Shown here one piece after another: positions 7,036 through 15,712 of a DNA stretch of 16,687 nucleotides. Below the pieces are notes generated by a model. The model was not told the origin of the DNA. It searched no databases and saw only the letters and a list, made by a program, of their open reading frames with translations. The stretch is from Leadbetterella sp051649345 (GTDB taxonomy: Bacteria > Bacteroidota > Bacteroidia > Cytophagales > Spirosomataceae): the NCBI GenBank assembly GCA_051649345.1, contig JBOFGX010000106.1, positions 1 to 16,687 of the forward strand, written 5' to 3'. Numbering within the stretch: the first letter of the stretch is position 1; every line of letters starts with the position of its first letter. The position numbers and the translations under genes were made by a program.

Positions 7036-8319
7036 ATGACAATCAAGGAAGAGTTTTTGGCTTATGTTTGGAGGTATCAACGATTTGCCTCTTTACCGCT
7101 ATTGACTACTTCAGGACAAGCTTTATATATACTCAAGGTTGGCAATCCTAATACGCATGCAGGGGCAGATTTTGAGGAAGCTTCTATTGCCTTAGACAAT
7201 CTTACTTGGGTGGGATCTGTTGAAATACATACGAAATCCTCTCACTGGGATCTTCATAAACATCAGTCGGATGAAGCCTACAACCAAGTGATTCTCCATG
7301 TGGTATGGGAAAACGACAAACCAATTGTAAGAAAGGACGGAACACCTATTCCCACCTTAGAAGTGAAATCATGCATTGAAAATGGATTTGTTAAACGATT
7401 TGATGAAATCATAAAAAGTCCTCAAACCATCAAGTGTGCCTCTCAGTTTCTTCCTGTCAATGCTATCGTTAAAAGAAGTATGATTGAGCGTGCGTTTTTT
7501 CAACGCTTAGATCGCAAAGCGGCCCAGTTTACGTCCTTTCTGGATGCTAAAGAAATGGATTTTGAAGAATTAGCCTACAAAGTGCTGGCACAAAGCATGG
7601 GCTTCAAAATCAATTCTGAGGCCATGGCGGTTTTGGCAGAAAGCTTACCATTTTCTATACTTCGAAAGCATAGAGGAGATGTTTTCAGGATAGAAGCTTT
7701 ACTTTTTGGGATGGCGGGATTCTTGGAAGAGCCCAAAGATGAATATGCCCAAGACTTGCAAAAAGAGTTCTTGTATCTTACTTCCAAGTATAAATTAAGC
7801 CCACGAATACTTTCATTATCTCAATGGAAATTTTTACGAACTCGATCATCTAACTTTCCAAGTGTTAGAATTGCCCAATTGGCAGCTGTATTAACCAATG
7901 TGTCCAGTATTTTTGATGCATTCGTGTTGGATTTTGACAGTAAAAATTTGAGAAACATATTTCAAAATTCTGCTTCGGAATATTGGACTACACATTATGA
8001 TTTTGGTAAAAAGTCGGATAAAAACTACTCAAAAATCGGAAAGGATTCCGTGGACATATTACTGATAAATACCGGTGCAATCCTACTCTATATCTATGGT
8101 CAAAAGACAGACAATTCCGTTTATCATGATAGAGCCATTGAACTCGTAGAGTCTATCAAATCTGAATCAAATCACATAACACAAGCCTGGAAGGATTTGG
8201 GTCTAAAAATAGAGTCTGCCTTGGATTCGCAAGCTTTAATAGAGCAATACAACGAAAATTGCGAGAATAATCAATGTTTAAAATGTCCAGTAGGATTTGA
8301 TCTACTGAAACGAAACTAG
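7036..8319 (+). CDS. DUF2851 family protein
   Basis: The product has 427 residues from an ATG one base after the pyrF stop. An in-frame ATG at 7009 would add nine residues but lies inside pyrF, and the family usually begins with a short (M)xEEFLxYxWxxxxF segment, which fits the later start. Recognisable family features are KVGNPNTHAGADF (residues 35-46), VGSVEIHTKSSHW (60-71), VILHVVWENDKPI (86-97) and a Cys-rich tail with Cys409, Cys414 and Cys417 before a PVGF segment. The N-terminal pattern of acidic residues, His and Lys resembles a nuclease-like fold, but that is speculation. The Cys cluster could bind a metal. The function of this Bacteroidota-centred family is not established. The last codon overlaps the stop of the convergent receptor gene. 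Confidence 0.85.
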   Translation: MTIKEEFLAYVWRYQRFASLPLLTTSGQALYILKVGNPNTHAGADFEEASIALDNLTWVGSVEIHTKSSHWDLHKHQSDEAYNQVILHVVWENDKPIVRKDGTPIPTLEVKSCIENGFVKRFDEIIKSPQTIKCASQFLPVNAIVKRSMIERAFFQRLDRKAAQFTSFLDAKEMDFEELAYKVLAQSMGFKINSEAMAVLAESLPFSILRKHRGDVFRIEALLFGMAGFLEEPKDEYAQDLQKEFLYLTSKYKLSPRILSLSQWKFLRTRSSNFPSVRIAQLAAVLTNVSSIFDAFVLDFDSKNLRNIFQNSASEYWTTHYDFGKKSDKNYSKIGKDSVDILLINTGAILLYIYGQKTDNSVYHDRAIELVESIKSESNHITQAWKDLGLKIESALDSQALIEQYNENCENNQCLKCPVGFDLLKRN

Positions 8320-10601
8320 AACTCAATTCTATAATTTAGTACAGGTATTAAGCCTAATTGGTTTTTTGCTACAATCTCATTCTTGTAGCTATCGAAGTAG
8401 TTAAAGCCCAAATTTTCTTGATTCGTTAGGTTTTGAATGTCCAAAGACCAAGTTCTAGCTGTTTTGCCTTTTTGTTTTCTTCTATATACCCTAAGATCAG
8501 CTCGGAAATAGTTTGGGTTTTTGGACAATAGAGGTGTAGATAAATCATAGAACGTTTCTTGAATAATTCTTGACTCATTTTTATTGATTACATAGTCTCG
8601 CAATCCTCCCATATAATTGATTCTAGTATTGAGACCCCAAGTCTTATTCGATTTTTTTATCCATTCTTTACCAGCTGTAAAATTGTATAAAAACTCTCTA
8701 TCATAGCGTGTAGAATGGAACTCATTATCAGGGCCAACAAACAAAGATTTGAAAAGGGTAAGATTAGATATCAAGTATAAGCCTTTTTTTACGAAATACT
8801 TATATCCAATTTCAATCCCGTAGTTTTTACCCGTAATGGCATTTGAATTATATCCATAGAAACTCGAGTTATACAAGGAATTCATGGTATTTAGGCTGTG
8901 GTAATAATCTCCTGTGATGATTTGATATTGTTCGAAGATACCGTTGTAAAAGCCTTCCAAGGTAAATTGAGAAGCTTGATTCTTGCTGTAAAGGTTTAAC
9001 CCCAACGTATAAGCGTACGTAAATAGTAAATTGGGTGAATAAGAATTACTCGTCGCAAGATAATTAAACTGTGAGTTGATTCCTGCAGATCCTTGAAAAT
9101 GAAGTCTGTTGCTCGCTTTATATTGTAAACTAGCTCTTGGCTCCCAAAAACGTACACTATTATTTAAGGAATAAAGATAATTTACGCCTATTTGAGCATT
9201 GAATTTATTCCAGTTGTGAACATTTACTTTAGCAAAAAAACGGGTTATGTTCTCGCTTAGTGCCAATGGTGTTGTTGGAATAATATCGGTAGATTTTCCC
9301 GTATTGCTGAGTACTAAATGACTAATTCCCACAGAATAGGAGAGGTTTGGATGGTTTTGATACGTAGTTTTGAGCATTTGACTCCATTTGCTCATGGTAT
9401 TTTCGTTGTTATTGATTAGGAGAGGATTTAAGATCTCAAATTGGTTTCGGGTATTTTCTACGATAGAGCCCACATTTGTATAGTCCAAACGCCAATGATC
9501 GGACATTCGAAAATTGTATTTTAGTCCAATTATGCCCATTTGACTTGTAAAAGTGATTTCTCTTTGATCTTTTTCAGTCAAGATATCTTTTTCTTCTGTA
9601 GGTGGTGTAAAGTAATTAGATGAGTTGCCCCCTACGCCGAATATTTTTAGCTCGGCTCTTTTGTGTATGGGTAAACTAAAGTTAAACCCTAAATCCTGAA
9701 AGCGGATTTTTTCTCCCCCAAAAGATACGCCCATGGCAGCCAATATACCTGTAAATGAGTATCGATAGTTGATTAGATAAGAGGCTGTTTTTTTCTTGTT
9801 CATAGGGCCTTCTAGTGCCAAATCAAGGCCAATGAGTCCTATTTGTATAGTTTTGGCATGTCTTTCTGTAGCTCCTTTTCTAAAACTGACATCCATGATT
9901 CCGCCAATAGAGTTACTCAATTCAGGACTAAAAGCCCCTGTATGTAGAGCCATGTTGCCAAGCATTTGTGCGGAAAGGGCGTTGGTGCCACCGCTAGACT
10001 GTGTGGCATTGTCCGAAAACGTACCTGCATTAGATAAGTGATTGGGGTTGACAATTTCTACTCCTTCTAGTGTCCATACTACGTTTTGTGGACTGGTTCC
10101 TCTTACGCTCATTTCATTGGATTGGTCATTGGTATTGGCTACCCCAGCGAAGGATTGGGCTAGTCTAGCAGGGTCATAAAAAGTGACTGGGAGACGCATG
10201 ACTTCCTCGAGTTCTATACTTTTCGTACCAGATAAAGATTTAAAAGGGCTCTTAGATTGCCCTGAAATCACAATTTGCTCAAGATCTTTCGTGTGTGAGG
10301 TAAGCTCAACTTCCAATAGTAAAGGTCTGTGCGTATCACCTTTTAGCTGCTTGATTATGTGAGTTTCGTATCCTTGCTTGGAGATTTTGATGGTAAAAAT
10401 ATATAAGGGCAGATCTTCCATTCGTACGATACCTATTGAATCAGAAACATAGACTTTATTTGTTTCCAAAACTTCAACCTGGGCATTGGGCACACCTAAG
10501 TTTGTTCTTGGATCTTTAAGATTGATATTAAGTTTCGTTTGTGAAAAAACAGCAAAAGTGCTACAAAAGGTGAATACTAGAAGAGTGATTTTTTTTCTCA
10601 T
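8316..10601 (-). CDS. TonB-dependent outer-membrane receptor
   Basis: The product has 761 residues. A signal peptide covers 1-20 (VFS|QT). Residues 22-100 form a carboxypeptidase-regulatory-like beta-sandwich (VPNAQVEV, SDSIGIVRMEDLP, SKQGYET). Residues 137-241 are the plug domain: RLPVTFYDPARLAQSFAGV, MSVRGTSPQ at 164-172, LEGVEI at 179-183 and GGIMDVSFRKG. The rest is a beta-barrel with alternating aromatic strands, ending in Phe (YRIEF), as outer-membrane barrels do. It should move a ligand across the outer membrane using TonB-ExbBD energy. At 761 residues it is shorter than SusC-type receptors and has no SusD partner, so a glycan role is not indicated; the ligand is unknown. It is transcribed alone from a good promoter at 10654-10661. 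Its stop shares a CTAG with the DUF2851 gene. Confidence 0.93.
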   Translation of the reverse strand: MRKKITLLVFTFCSTFAVFSQTKLNINLKDPRTNLGVPNAQVEVLETNKVYVSDSIGIVRMEDLPLYIFTIKISKQGYETHIIKQLKGDTHRPLLLEVELTSHTKDLEQIVISGQSKSPFKSLSGTKSIELEEVMRLPVTFYDPARLAQSFAGVANTNDQSNEMSVRGTSPQNVVWTLEGVEIVNPNHLSNAGTFSDNATQSSGGTNALSAQMLGNMALHTGAFSPELSNSIGGIMDVSFRKGATERHAKTIQIGLIGLDLALEGPMNKKKTASYLINYRYSFTGILAAMGVSFGGEKIRFQDLGFNFSLPIHKRAELKIFGVGGNSSNYFTPPTEEKDILTEKDQREITFTSQMGIIGLKYNFRMSDHWRLDYTNVGSIVENTRNQFEILNPLLINNNENTMSKWSQMLKTTYQNHPNLSYSVGISHLVLSNTGKSTDIIPTTPLALSENITRFFAKVNVHNWNKFNAQIGVNYLYSLNNSVRFWEPRASLQYKASNRLHFQGSAGINSQFNYLATSNSYSPNLLFTYAYTLGLNLYSKNQASQFTLEGFYNGIFEQYQIITGDYYHSLNTMNSLYNSSFYGYNSNAITGKNYGIEIGYKYFVKKGLYLISNLTLFKSLFVGPDNEFHSTRYDREFLYNFTAGKEWIKKSNKTWGLNTRINYMGGLRDYVINKNESRIIQETFYDLSTPLLSKNPNYFRADLRVYRRKQKGKTARTWSLDIQNLTNQENLGFNYFDSYKNEIVAKNQLGLIPVLNYRIEF

Positions 10602-10653
10602 AAATTGATTTTCGCAGATAGTGGCTTTATGATTCGCATTTTCAAAAAGCTTA

Positions 10654-10661
10654 CAAATATA
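10654..10661 (-). promoter_or_regulatory. Bacteroidota -7 promoter box for the TonB-dependent receptor
   Basis: On the minus strand this reads TATATTTG, an exact match to TAnnTTTG. It gives a predicted start near 10647 and a leader of about 45 bases before the ATG at 10601. No clear -33 TTTG was found at the usual distance. Confidence 0.55.
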
Positions 10662-10674
10662 GCCTCTCGTCTTA

Positions 10675-10705
10675 TTTGGAAACCTAATTTTTTGTTCTAA
10701 TATTT
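10675..10705 (+). promoter_or_regulatory. Candidate promoter of the AddA-like gene
   Basis: A TTTG at 10675-10678 is followed after 19 bases by TAATATTT at 10698-10705, a partial match to TAnnTTTG at the correct spacing. Transcription would start about eight bases before the TTG start codon at 10720. The region is shared with the divergent receptor promoter. Confidence 0.3.
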
Positions 10706-10719
10706 ACGAAAAAAAGCGA

Positions 10720-13700
10720 TTGAACAATTTCTTGATTTATAATTCCTCTGCTGGCTCGGGTAAGACATTTACCCTCACAAAGGAATTTTTAAAGCTCGTA
10801 TTGGTAAATGAAAATCCCAGATATATCCAAAATATATTAGCGATAACGTTTACTAATGCTGCTACCCAAGAAATGAAGGAGAGAGTCATGGATAGTCTCA
10901 AGGACATGGCAGAGTCTGATTCAAATGCTTATATAAATTTGATAGGAAAAGAATTAGGATTATCAAAAGATGTTCTGCGTACGCGAGCAGAAAATAGCTA
11001 TCAATTCATTTTACATAATTATTCTCAGCTTTCCATTATGACTTTGGACTCTTTTAGCAGCAAAGTTGTAAATGCTTTCAAATTTGACCTTAATCTGCCC
11101 TACACGTTTGAGACCCTTCTTGATCTTAATGACGTAATTGGAGAAGCCGTGGAGGATTTACTCATGAAGGTGGGGGAAGAGGGATCTGAAGAGTTAGAGA
11201 CTATTTTGCGAGAATTTGCCAAAGATAGGCTTGACAATGATAAGTCGAGTATAAACATCCAAAGAGACATAGCCAAGTCTTTTGAGAAGTACATGCGAGA
11301 AACGCAAAAATCGAATATACAATTTGATGAATTTAGCTTAGAAGATTGGAACGAAATAACATTCAAATGCAAGGAAACTTTAAAAAAAACGCTCAATTCG
11401 TGTAAGGATTTAATAGAAAACTTGCTTTCCATTATTAACTCAAAAGGCCTAGAAGTTGTAGACTTCAAAAGGGGGGCCAATGGAGGTTTACTTTCAAAGC
11501 TTGAATCATTTTTGATTTTAATAAATAACAAGGAATGGAAAAAACTATTTGATTCCTTTCCGTATACAAGCACGATTCAGGAGGGTATAGATCAGGGTGA
11601 TTGGTACAGTAAAACTTCGAGCAAAAAAGAAATCATAGATGCTATCCATCCCATATTAAGTTCAAAACTGACAGAGTTTGAAAAGTTGCTCAATGAGGGG
11701 ACATTTTTACTCTTTAAGTTTTTAGAAAAGGAATATTATTTCAAACTGAATTCATTTTTAACGGACTCCGTAAATCGAATATTAGCCGAGAGAAATCAAG
11801 TGCCTCTTTCTGAATTCAATAAGAAAATTGAAAACGTAATTCGTACAGAGCCTGTACCTTATATCTATGAGCGACTTGCCGAAAAATACAATCATATCCT
11901 GATAGATGAGTTTCAAGATACTTCTCCAAGGCAGTTTACAAACTTATTGCCTTTGTTTGAAAACACTTTGATTGACAATAAGGTAAGTATGATCGTTGGG
12001 GATGTCAAACAGGCGATTTACGCTTTTAGAGGAGGTGATTATCGACTCTTCAAGTCCTTACTAGCAGGTAATGAAAATGAGCTTTTGGAAACAATAGATG
12101 CTGAGGAGTTTCAAGTTAGTCAATCGGAATCGTTGCTTCAGAATAGAAATATAAAGAATCTTGAATACAACTACAGGTCGGCAAAAGAAATTGTAGAGTT
12201 CAATAATGCGTTTTTCGGAACTATTGCTGAGGCTACTTCGTACGATTCTGTTAGAGAAATTTATTCCCATGTACATCAGAAGATCAATGAAAATACAAAA
12301 AGTGGAGGACATGTTTCTATTGAGTTTTTTTCAGATGAAGAAAGTGATGAAAGGTTGTTGGAGCAGATTTCTCAGCTTATAAGTTTTGGGTATAGGTACT
12401 CTGATATTGCTATCTTGACTCGATCCAATGGAGATGCTCAAAGCATGGCACAGCTCTTACAAACGAATGGAATATCGGTTAATTCCTTTGAGGCTTTGAA
12501 TATAAAGAACCGAATAGAGGTGTGTTTGTTAGTAGAAATCTTAAAGCTTAAGACAAATCCGCAAGACAGCCTTATTCGTTTTCATGTCTTGCAATATTAT
12601 GCTTTGGTGTTTAACATACAGTGGAACACTATTGAAGAGATATTAGGCGGTCCCATTTCCACTTTTTTTCAATTTTTATCTCTCAATTCTGTGTCCGATC
12701 TAAGTATAAGTAAGGCTCTAGAAGACGATTTCTATAAATCCACCGAATATCTCATTCAGTATTTTGGTTTTTGGGAAAAATCAGATGTTTCTCCTTATGT
12801 TCTTAAGTTTCTAGACGTAGTTTTAGAATTTATTCAAACAAAATCTCCTGATATCCATGAGTTTTTGTACTATTGGAATTCAAAATCAAACATTTCTATA
12901 AATGCGGAGGACACGAATGGAGTTGTAATTTCAACCATCCATAAATCAAAAGGCTTGGAGTATCCTGTCGTTATTTTACCCAGATTCTCCTATGATTTTT
13001 TCAAAAAACCGAGCGAAGAATGGGTTGATATTTCGGAGTTAAATGTGAAGGAGTTTAAAACTAGCTCAGGTGTAGAGTTCAAGAATTTAGTTTTGAATAT
13101 CAACCAAAAGCCAGATAGCCCCTTGTTTAAAGTTCTAGAAAAATACTACGTAAGCAAAATTCTCGAGACGATAAACGAAACATATGTAGCTTTTACTCGA
13201 CCAACAGAAAGGCTGTATGTGTTCTCCCAAATTGGTTTTAATGCCAAAGGGGATCTAAAAGAGTATAGTTCTAATACAAATTCTTTTTTACTCGACTACT
13301 TCCGCAAAAAAAGTATTGTCATTCAGGATGCTATGAGATTTGTAGTATTTGAAGGTGTACCTCAAAAAATAAATCAAACTACTTCTCCACAGATTCTCAG
13401 AGAAAAGATAGAACCACAAGCAATTGACTTTGATTCTACCCAATTCCAACTTCGCTTTTCCTCCTATCAAGATATAGTAAGACCTGAAATTGTTTTGGGT
13501 AATTCCATCCATCAATACCTTGAAAAAATTAGGACAACTATTGATTTTGAAAAAGCAAGACAAGAAATTCAAGAGGGGGATTTTGGTAATGAGGAAAAAG
13601 AGTTTTGTCTATCTATTCTGAACAATTTGGAGTCAAGTACCGATTTATCTGTTTTTTTTGATGAGAATAGTCAGATTCTTATCGAAAAAGAGATCTTGCA

Positions 13701-13905
13701 AAAAGGCATACCCATTCGGAGGCCAGACAGAATCGTTCTACAAGGAAACAAAGCCTGGGTTATGGATTACAAAACAGGACAAAAGTCGCCAGGTCATAAG
13801 TCTCAAATCAAAGAATATAAGGACTTGCTAGCTTCTATGGGTTATAGTATTCAAAAAGCCTATTTAGTCTATCTTCATGACTTTGAAATAGAGGAAGTAG
13901 TTTAG
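10720..13905 (+). CDS. AddA/RecB-like UvrD-family helicase-nuclease
   Basis: The product has 1061 residues starting at a TTG codon, just ahead of the Walker A motif. Helicase motifs in order: SSAGSGKT (9-16), ITFTNAATQEMKER (42-55), LIDEFQDTSPRQF (394-406), VGDVKQAIYAFRGGD (426-440), NYRSAKEIVEFNN (484-496), VVISTIHKSKGLEYPVV (735-751) and TYVAFTRPTERLYV (821-834). The C-terminus is a RecB-type PD-(D/E)XK nuclease with GNSIHQYL (His931), RRPDRIV (Asp1003), VMDYKTG (Asp1016, Lys1018) and HKSQIKEY (Gln1029). Helicase and nuclease residues look intact, so it should be a 3'-5' helicase with single-strand nuclease that processes double-strand breaks for recombination. Such proteins normally work with an AddB-like partner; none is in this window. 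It could instead be a related stand-alone enzyme. The start is supported because no in-frame ATG precedes Walker A. Confidence 0.92.
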   Translation: MNNFLIYNSSAGSGKTFTLTKEFLKLVLVNENPRYIQNILAITFTNAATQEMKERVMDSLKDMAESDSNAYINLIGKELGLSKDVLRTRAENSYQFILHNYSQLSIMTLDSFSSKVVNAFKFDLNLPYTFETLLDLNDVIGEAVEDLLMKVGEEGSEELETILREFAKDRLDNDKSSINIQRDIAKSFEKYMRETQKSNIQFDEFSLEDWNEITFKCKETLKKTLNSCKDLIENLLSIINSKGLEVVDFKRGANGGLLSKLESFLILINNKEWKKLFDSFPYTSTIQEGIDQGDWYSKTSSKKEIIDAIHPILSSKLTEFEKLLNEGTFLLFKFLEKEYYFKLNSFLTDSVNRILAERNQVPLSEFNKKIENVIRTEPVPYIYERLAEKYNHILIDEFQDTSPRQFTNLLPLFENTLIDNKVSMIVGDVKQAIYAFRGGDYRLFKSLLAGNENELLETIDAEEFQVSQSESLLQNRNIKNLEYNYRSAKEIVEFNNAFFGTIAEATSYDSVREIYSHVHQKINENTKSGGHVSIEFFSDEESDERLLEQISQLISFGYRYSDIAILTRSNGDAQSMAQLLQTNGISVNSFEALNIKNRIEVCLLVEILKLKTNPQDSLIRFHVLQYYALVFNIQWNTIEEILGGPISTFFQFLSLNSVSDLSISKALEDDFYKSTEYLIQYFGFWEKSDVSPYVLKFLDVVLEFIQTKSPDIHEFLYYWNSKSNISINAEDTNGVVISTIHKSKGLEYPVVILPRFSYDFFKKPSEEWVDISELNVKEFKTSSGVEFKNLVLNINQKPDSPLFKVLEKYYVSKILETINETYVAFTRPTERLYVFSQIGFNAKGDLKEYSSNTNSFLLDYFRKKSIVIQDAMRFVVFEGVPQKINQTTSPQILREKIEPQAIDFDSTQFQLRFSSYQDIVRPEIVLGNSIHQYLEKIRTTIDFEKARQEIQEGDFGNEEKEFCLSILNNLESSTDLSVFFDENSQILIEKEILQKGIPIRRPDRIVLQGNKAWVMDYKTGQKSPGHKSQIKEYKDLLASMGYSIQKAYLVYLHDFEIEEVV

Positions 13906-13988
13906 GTTTCGTTTATAGAAGTTTTAAAAAAAGCATTTTAATCCTCGTTTTTTTGTTTTGAAAGCATAGATACAGTCTGTATTTTGGG

Positions 13989-13996
13989 TAAATTTG
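13989..13996 (+). promoter_or_regulatory. Bacteroidota -7 promoter box for prfC
   Basis: TAAATTTG is an exact match to TAnnTTTG and lies 28 bases before the GTG start of prfC. A TTTG at 13957-13960 is 28 bases further upstream, too far for the usual spacing with this box. It is correctly spaced (19 bases) for a poorer box, TATTTTGG, at 13980-13987. Either could be used, so prfC is probably independent of the helicase gene. Confidence 0.45.
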
Positions 13997-14023
13997 TGGC
14001 TTCATTTTTAAACATCCGTTCTA

Positions 14024-15631
14024 GTGTCCTTCGAAACCGAATTTCAAAAGCGTCGTACTTTCGCCATTATTTCTCACCCTGATGCAGGTAAAACTACCCT
14101 TACAGAAAAACTATTGCTATTTGGGGGAGCTATTCAAACGGCAGGGGCGGTAAAGTCCAATAAGATCAAAAAGACAGCAACTTCCGATTTTATGGAGATC
14201 GAAAAGCAAAGGGGGATTTCGGTTGCTACATCCGTAATGACTTTTGATTATGGAAGTCGTAAGATAAACATTTTGGATACCCCCGGTCATAAAGATTTTG
14301 CAGAAGACACATATCGTACGCTTACAGCTGTTGATAGTGTTATTCTTGTTATTGACTGCGTAAAAGGAGTAGAAGAGCAAACAGAGCGTTTAATGGAGGT
14401 TTGCAGGATGCGAGATACTCCCGTGATCGTGTTCGTAAATAAAATGGATCGTGAGGGTAAGGATCCATTTGATCTTTTGGATGAGTTAGAACAAAAACTC
14501 AATATTAAGGTAAGACCTATCACATGGCCTGTCAATATGGGTGCTAGTTTTAAAGGAGTTTATCATATGTTGGAACAAAGGATGAACTTCTTCAAAATCA
14601 ATAAAACCAAGCTTGAAGACGATGTAAAACAAATACTTTTGCAAGACGCCGAGCTAGAAAAAAATGTAGGGGATAAAGATGCTGCTCAGCTGAGAGAAGA
14701 TGTAGAAACGATAGAAATGATCTATCAAGATTTCAATATTCAAGATTATCTTGATGCTAAAGTGGCTCCTGTATTTTTTGGTAGTGCGGTCAATAGTTTC
14801 GGAATAAAGGAGCTCTTGGATACGTTTTGCGAAATAAGTCCAGAACCCATTTCGAGAGAAACAGATCTTCGGGTAGTATTACCAAGAGAAAATAAGTTTA
14901 CGGGTTTTGTATTTAAGATCCATGCCAATATTGATCCCCGTCACAGAGATAGAATTGCTTTTTTGAGAATTTGCTCAGGTAAATTTGAACGAGGTAAATT
15001 TTATAAGCACGTTCGACTCAATAAGGATATTCGATTTTCTAATCCCTATATGTTTATGGCAGATTCTAAGAATGTTGTCGACGAGGGATTTCCGGGTGAT
15101 GTAGTGGGCTTGTACGATACCGGTAATTTCAAAATTGGTGATACTCTTACGGAAGGTGAAAAACTACAATACGTGGGAATACCTAGTTTTTCGCCGGAGC
15201 TTTTCCGAGAGGTTATCAATACCGATCCAATGAAGACCAAGCAGCTTGAAAAAGGAGTTTCTCAGCTAGCAGAAGAAGGGGTGGCACAGTTGTTTACGAT
15301 GCAACCAGGGAACCGGAAAGTTATTGGCACTGTAGGTGAGCTACAATTTGAGGTAATCCAGCATAGACTTTTACATGAATATGGAGCTTCGTGTAGGTTT
15401 GAATCCAAGCCCTTCAGCAAAGCTTGTTGGCTGACTTCAGATGATTCTGTTAAACTTGCAGAATTCATTCGCTTGAAAAACAATTATATAGCCTATGATA
15501 AGGACAATAATCCTGTGTTTTTGGCTGAAACCGATTGGATATTGCGTATGAATATGGAGAATAATCCAGAAATCGTATTTCATACTACTTCAGAATTTAA
15601 ATTACAAGGTAAAAGCTCCCCTTCTACATAA
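14024..15631 (+). CDS. prfC: Peptide chain release factor 3
   Basis: RF3 is the GTPase that frees RF1 or RF2 from the ribosome after translation termination. The 535 residues are close to the E. coli length, and the sequence aligns with it end to end from memory. GTPase motifs: G1 SHPDAGKTT at 17-25, the RF3-typical DFMEIEKQRGISVATSVM around G2, G3 DTPGH at 85-89 and G4 NKMD at 139-142. Domain II carries KFTGFVFKIHANIDPRHRDR, a hallmark that separates RF3 from EF-G, and domain III carries VGELQFEVIQHRL. The start is GTG; the upstream frame closes at a stop at 14009-14011 with no ATG between, so the GTG is well supported. It follows the helicase gene by 118 bases with its own promoter-like box and is followed after 81 bases by the GH25 gene. 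Confidence 0.97.
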   Translation: MSFETEFQKRRTFAIISHPDAGKTTLTEKLLLFGGAIQTAGAVKSNKIKKTATSDFMEIEKQRGISVATSVMTFDYGSRKINILDTPGHKDFAEDTYRTLTAVDSVILVIDCVKGVEEQTERLMEVCRMRDTPVIVFVNKMDREGKDPFDLLDELEQKLNIKVRPITWPVNMGASFKGVYHMLEQRMNFFKINKTKLEDDVKQILLQDAELEKNVGDKDAAQLREDVETIEMIYQDFNIQDYLDAKVAPVFFGSAVNSFGIKELLDTFCEISPEPISRETDLRVVLPRENKFTGFVFKIHANIDPRHRDRIAFLRICSGKFERGKFYKHVRLNKDIRFSNPYMFMADSKNVVDEGFPGDVVGLYDTGNFKIGDTLTEGEKLQYVGIPSFSPELFREVINTDPMKTKQLEKGVSQLAEEGVAQLFTMQPGNRKVIGTVGELQFEVIQHRLLHEYGASCRFESKPFSKACWLTSDDSVKLAEFIRLKNNYIAYDKDNNPVFLAETDWILRMNMENNPEIVFHTTSEFKLQGKSSPST

Positions 15632-15712
15632 TTTCAGCAGGGCGTTATGCGTTGATTTATAGTAGTTACAAACGTTTTAGTACAACAATCTCCTAGAAAA
15701 AAGAATAGAATT

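Noticed and set aside
8316..10601. The receptor as part of a SusCD polysaccharide utilisation locus.
   Set aside because: No SusD-like lipoprotein, glycan hydrolase cluster or regulator is adjacent, and the receptor is shorter than SusC proteins.
11100..11573. A 157-residue open frame on the minus strand.
   Set aside because: It lies wholly inside the AddA-like gene, is rich in Ser and Leu as expected from reverse reading, and shows no motif.
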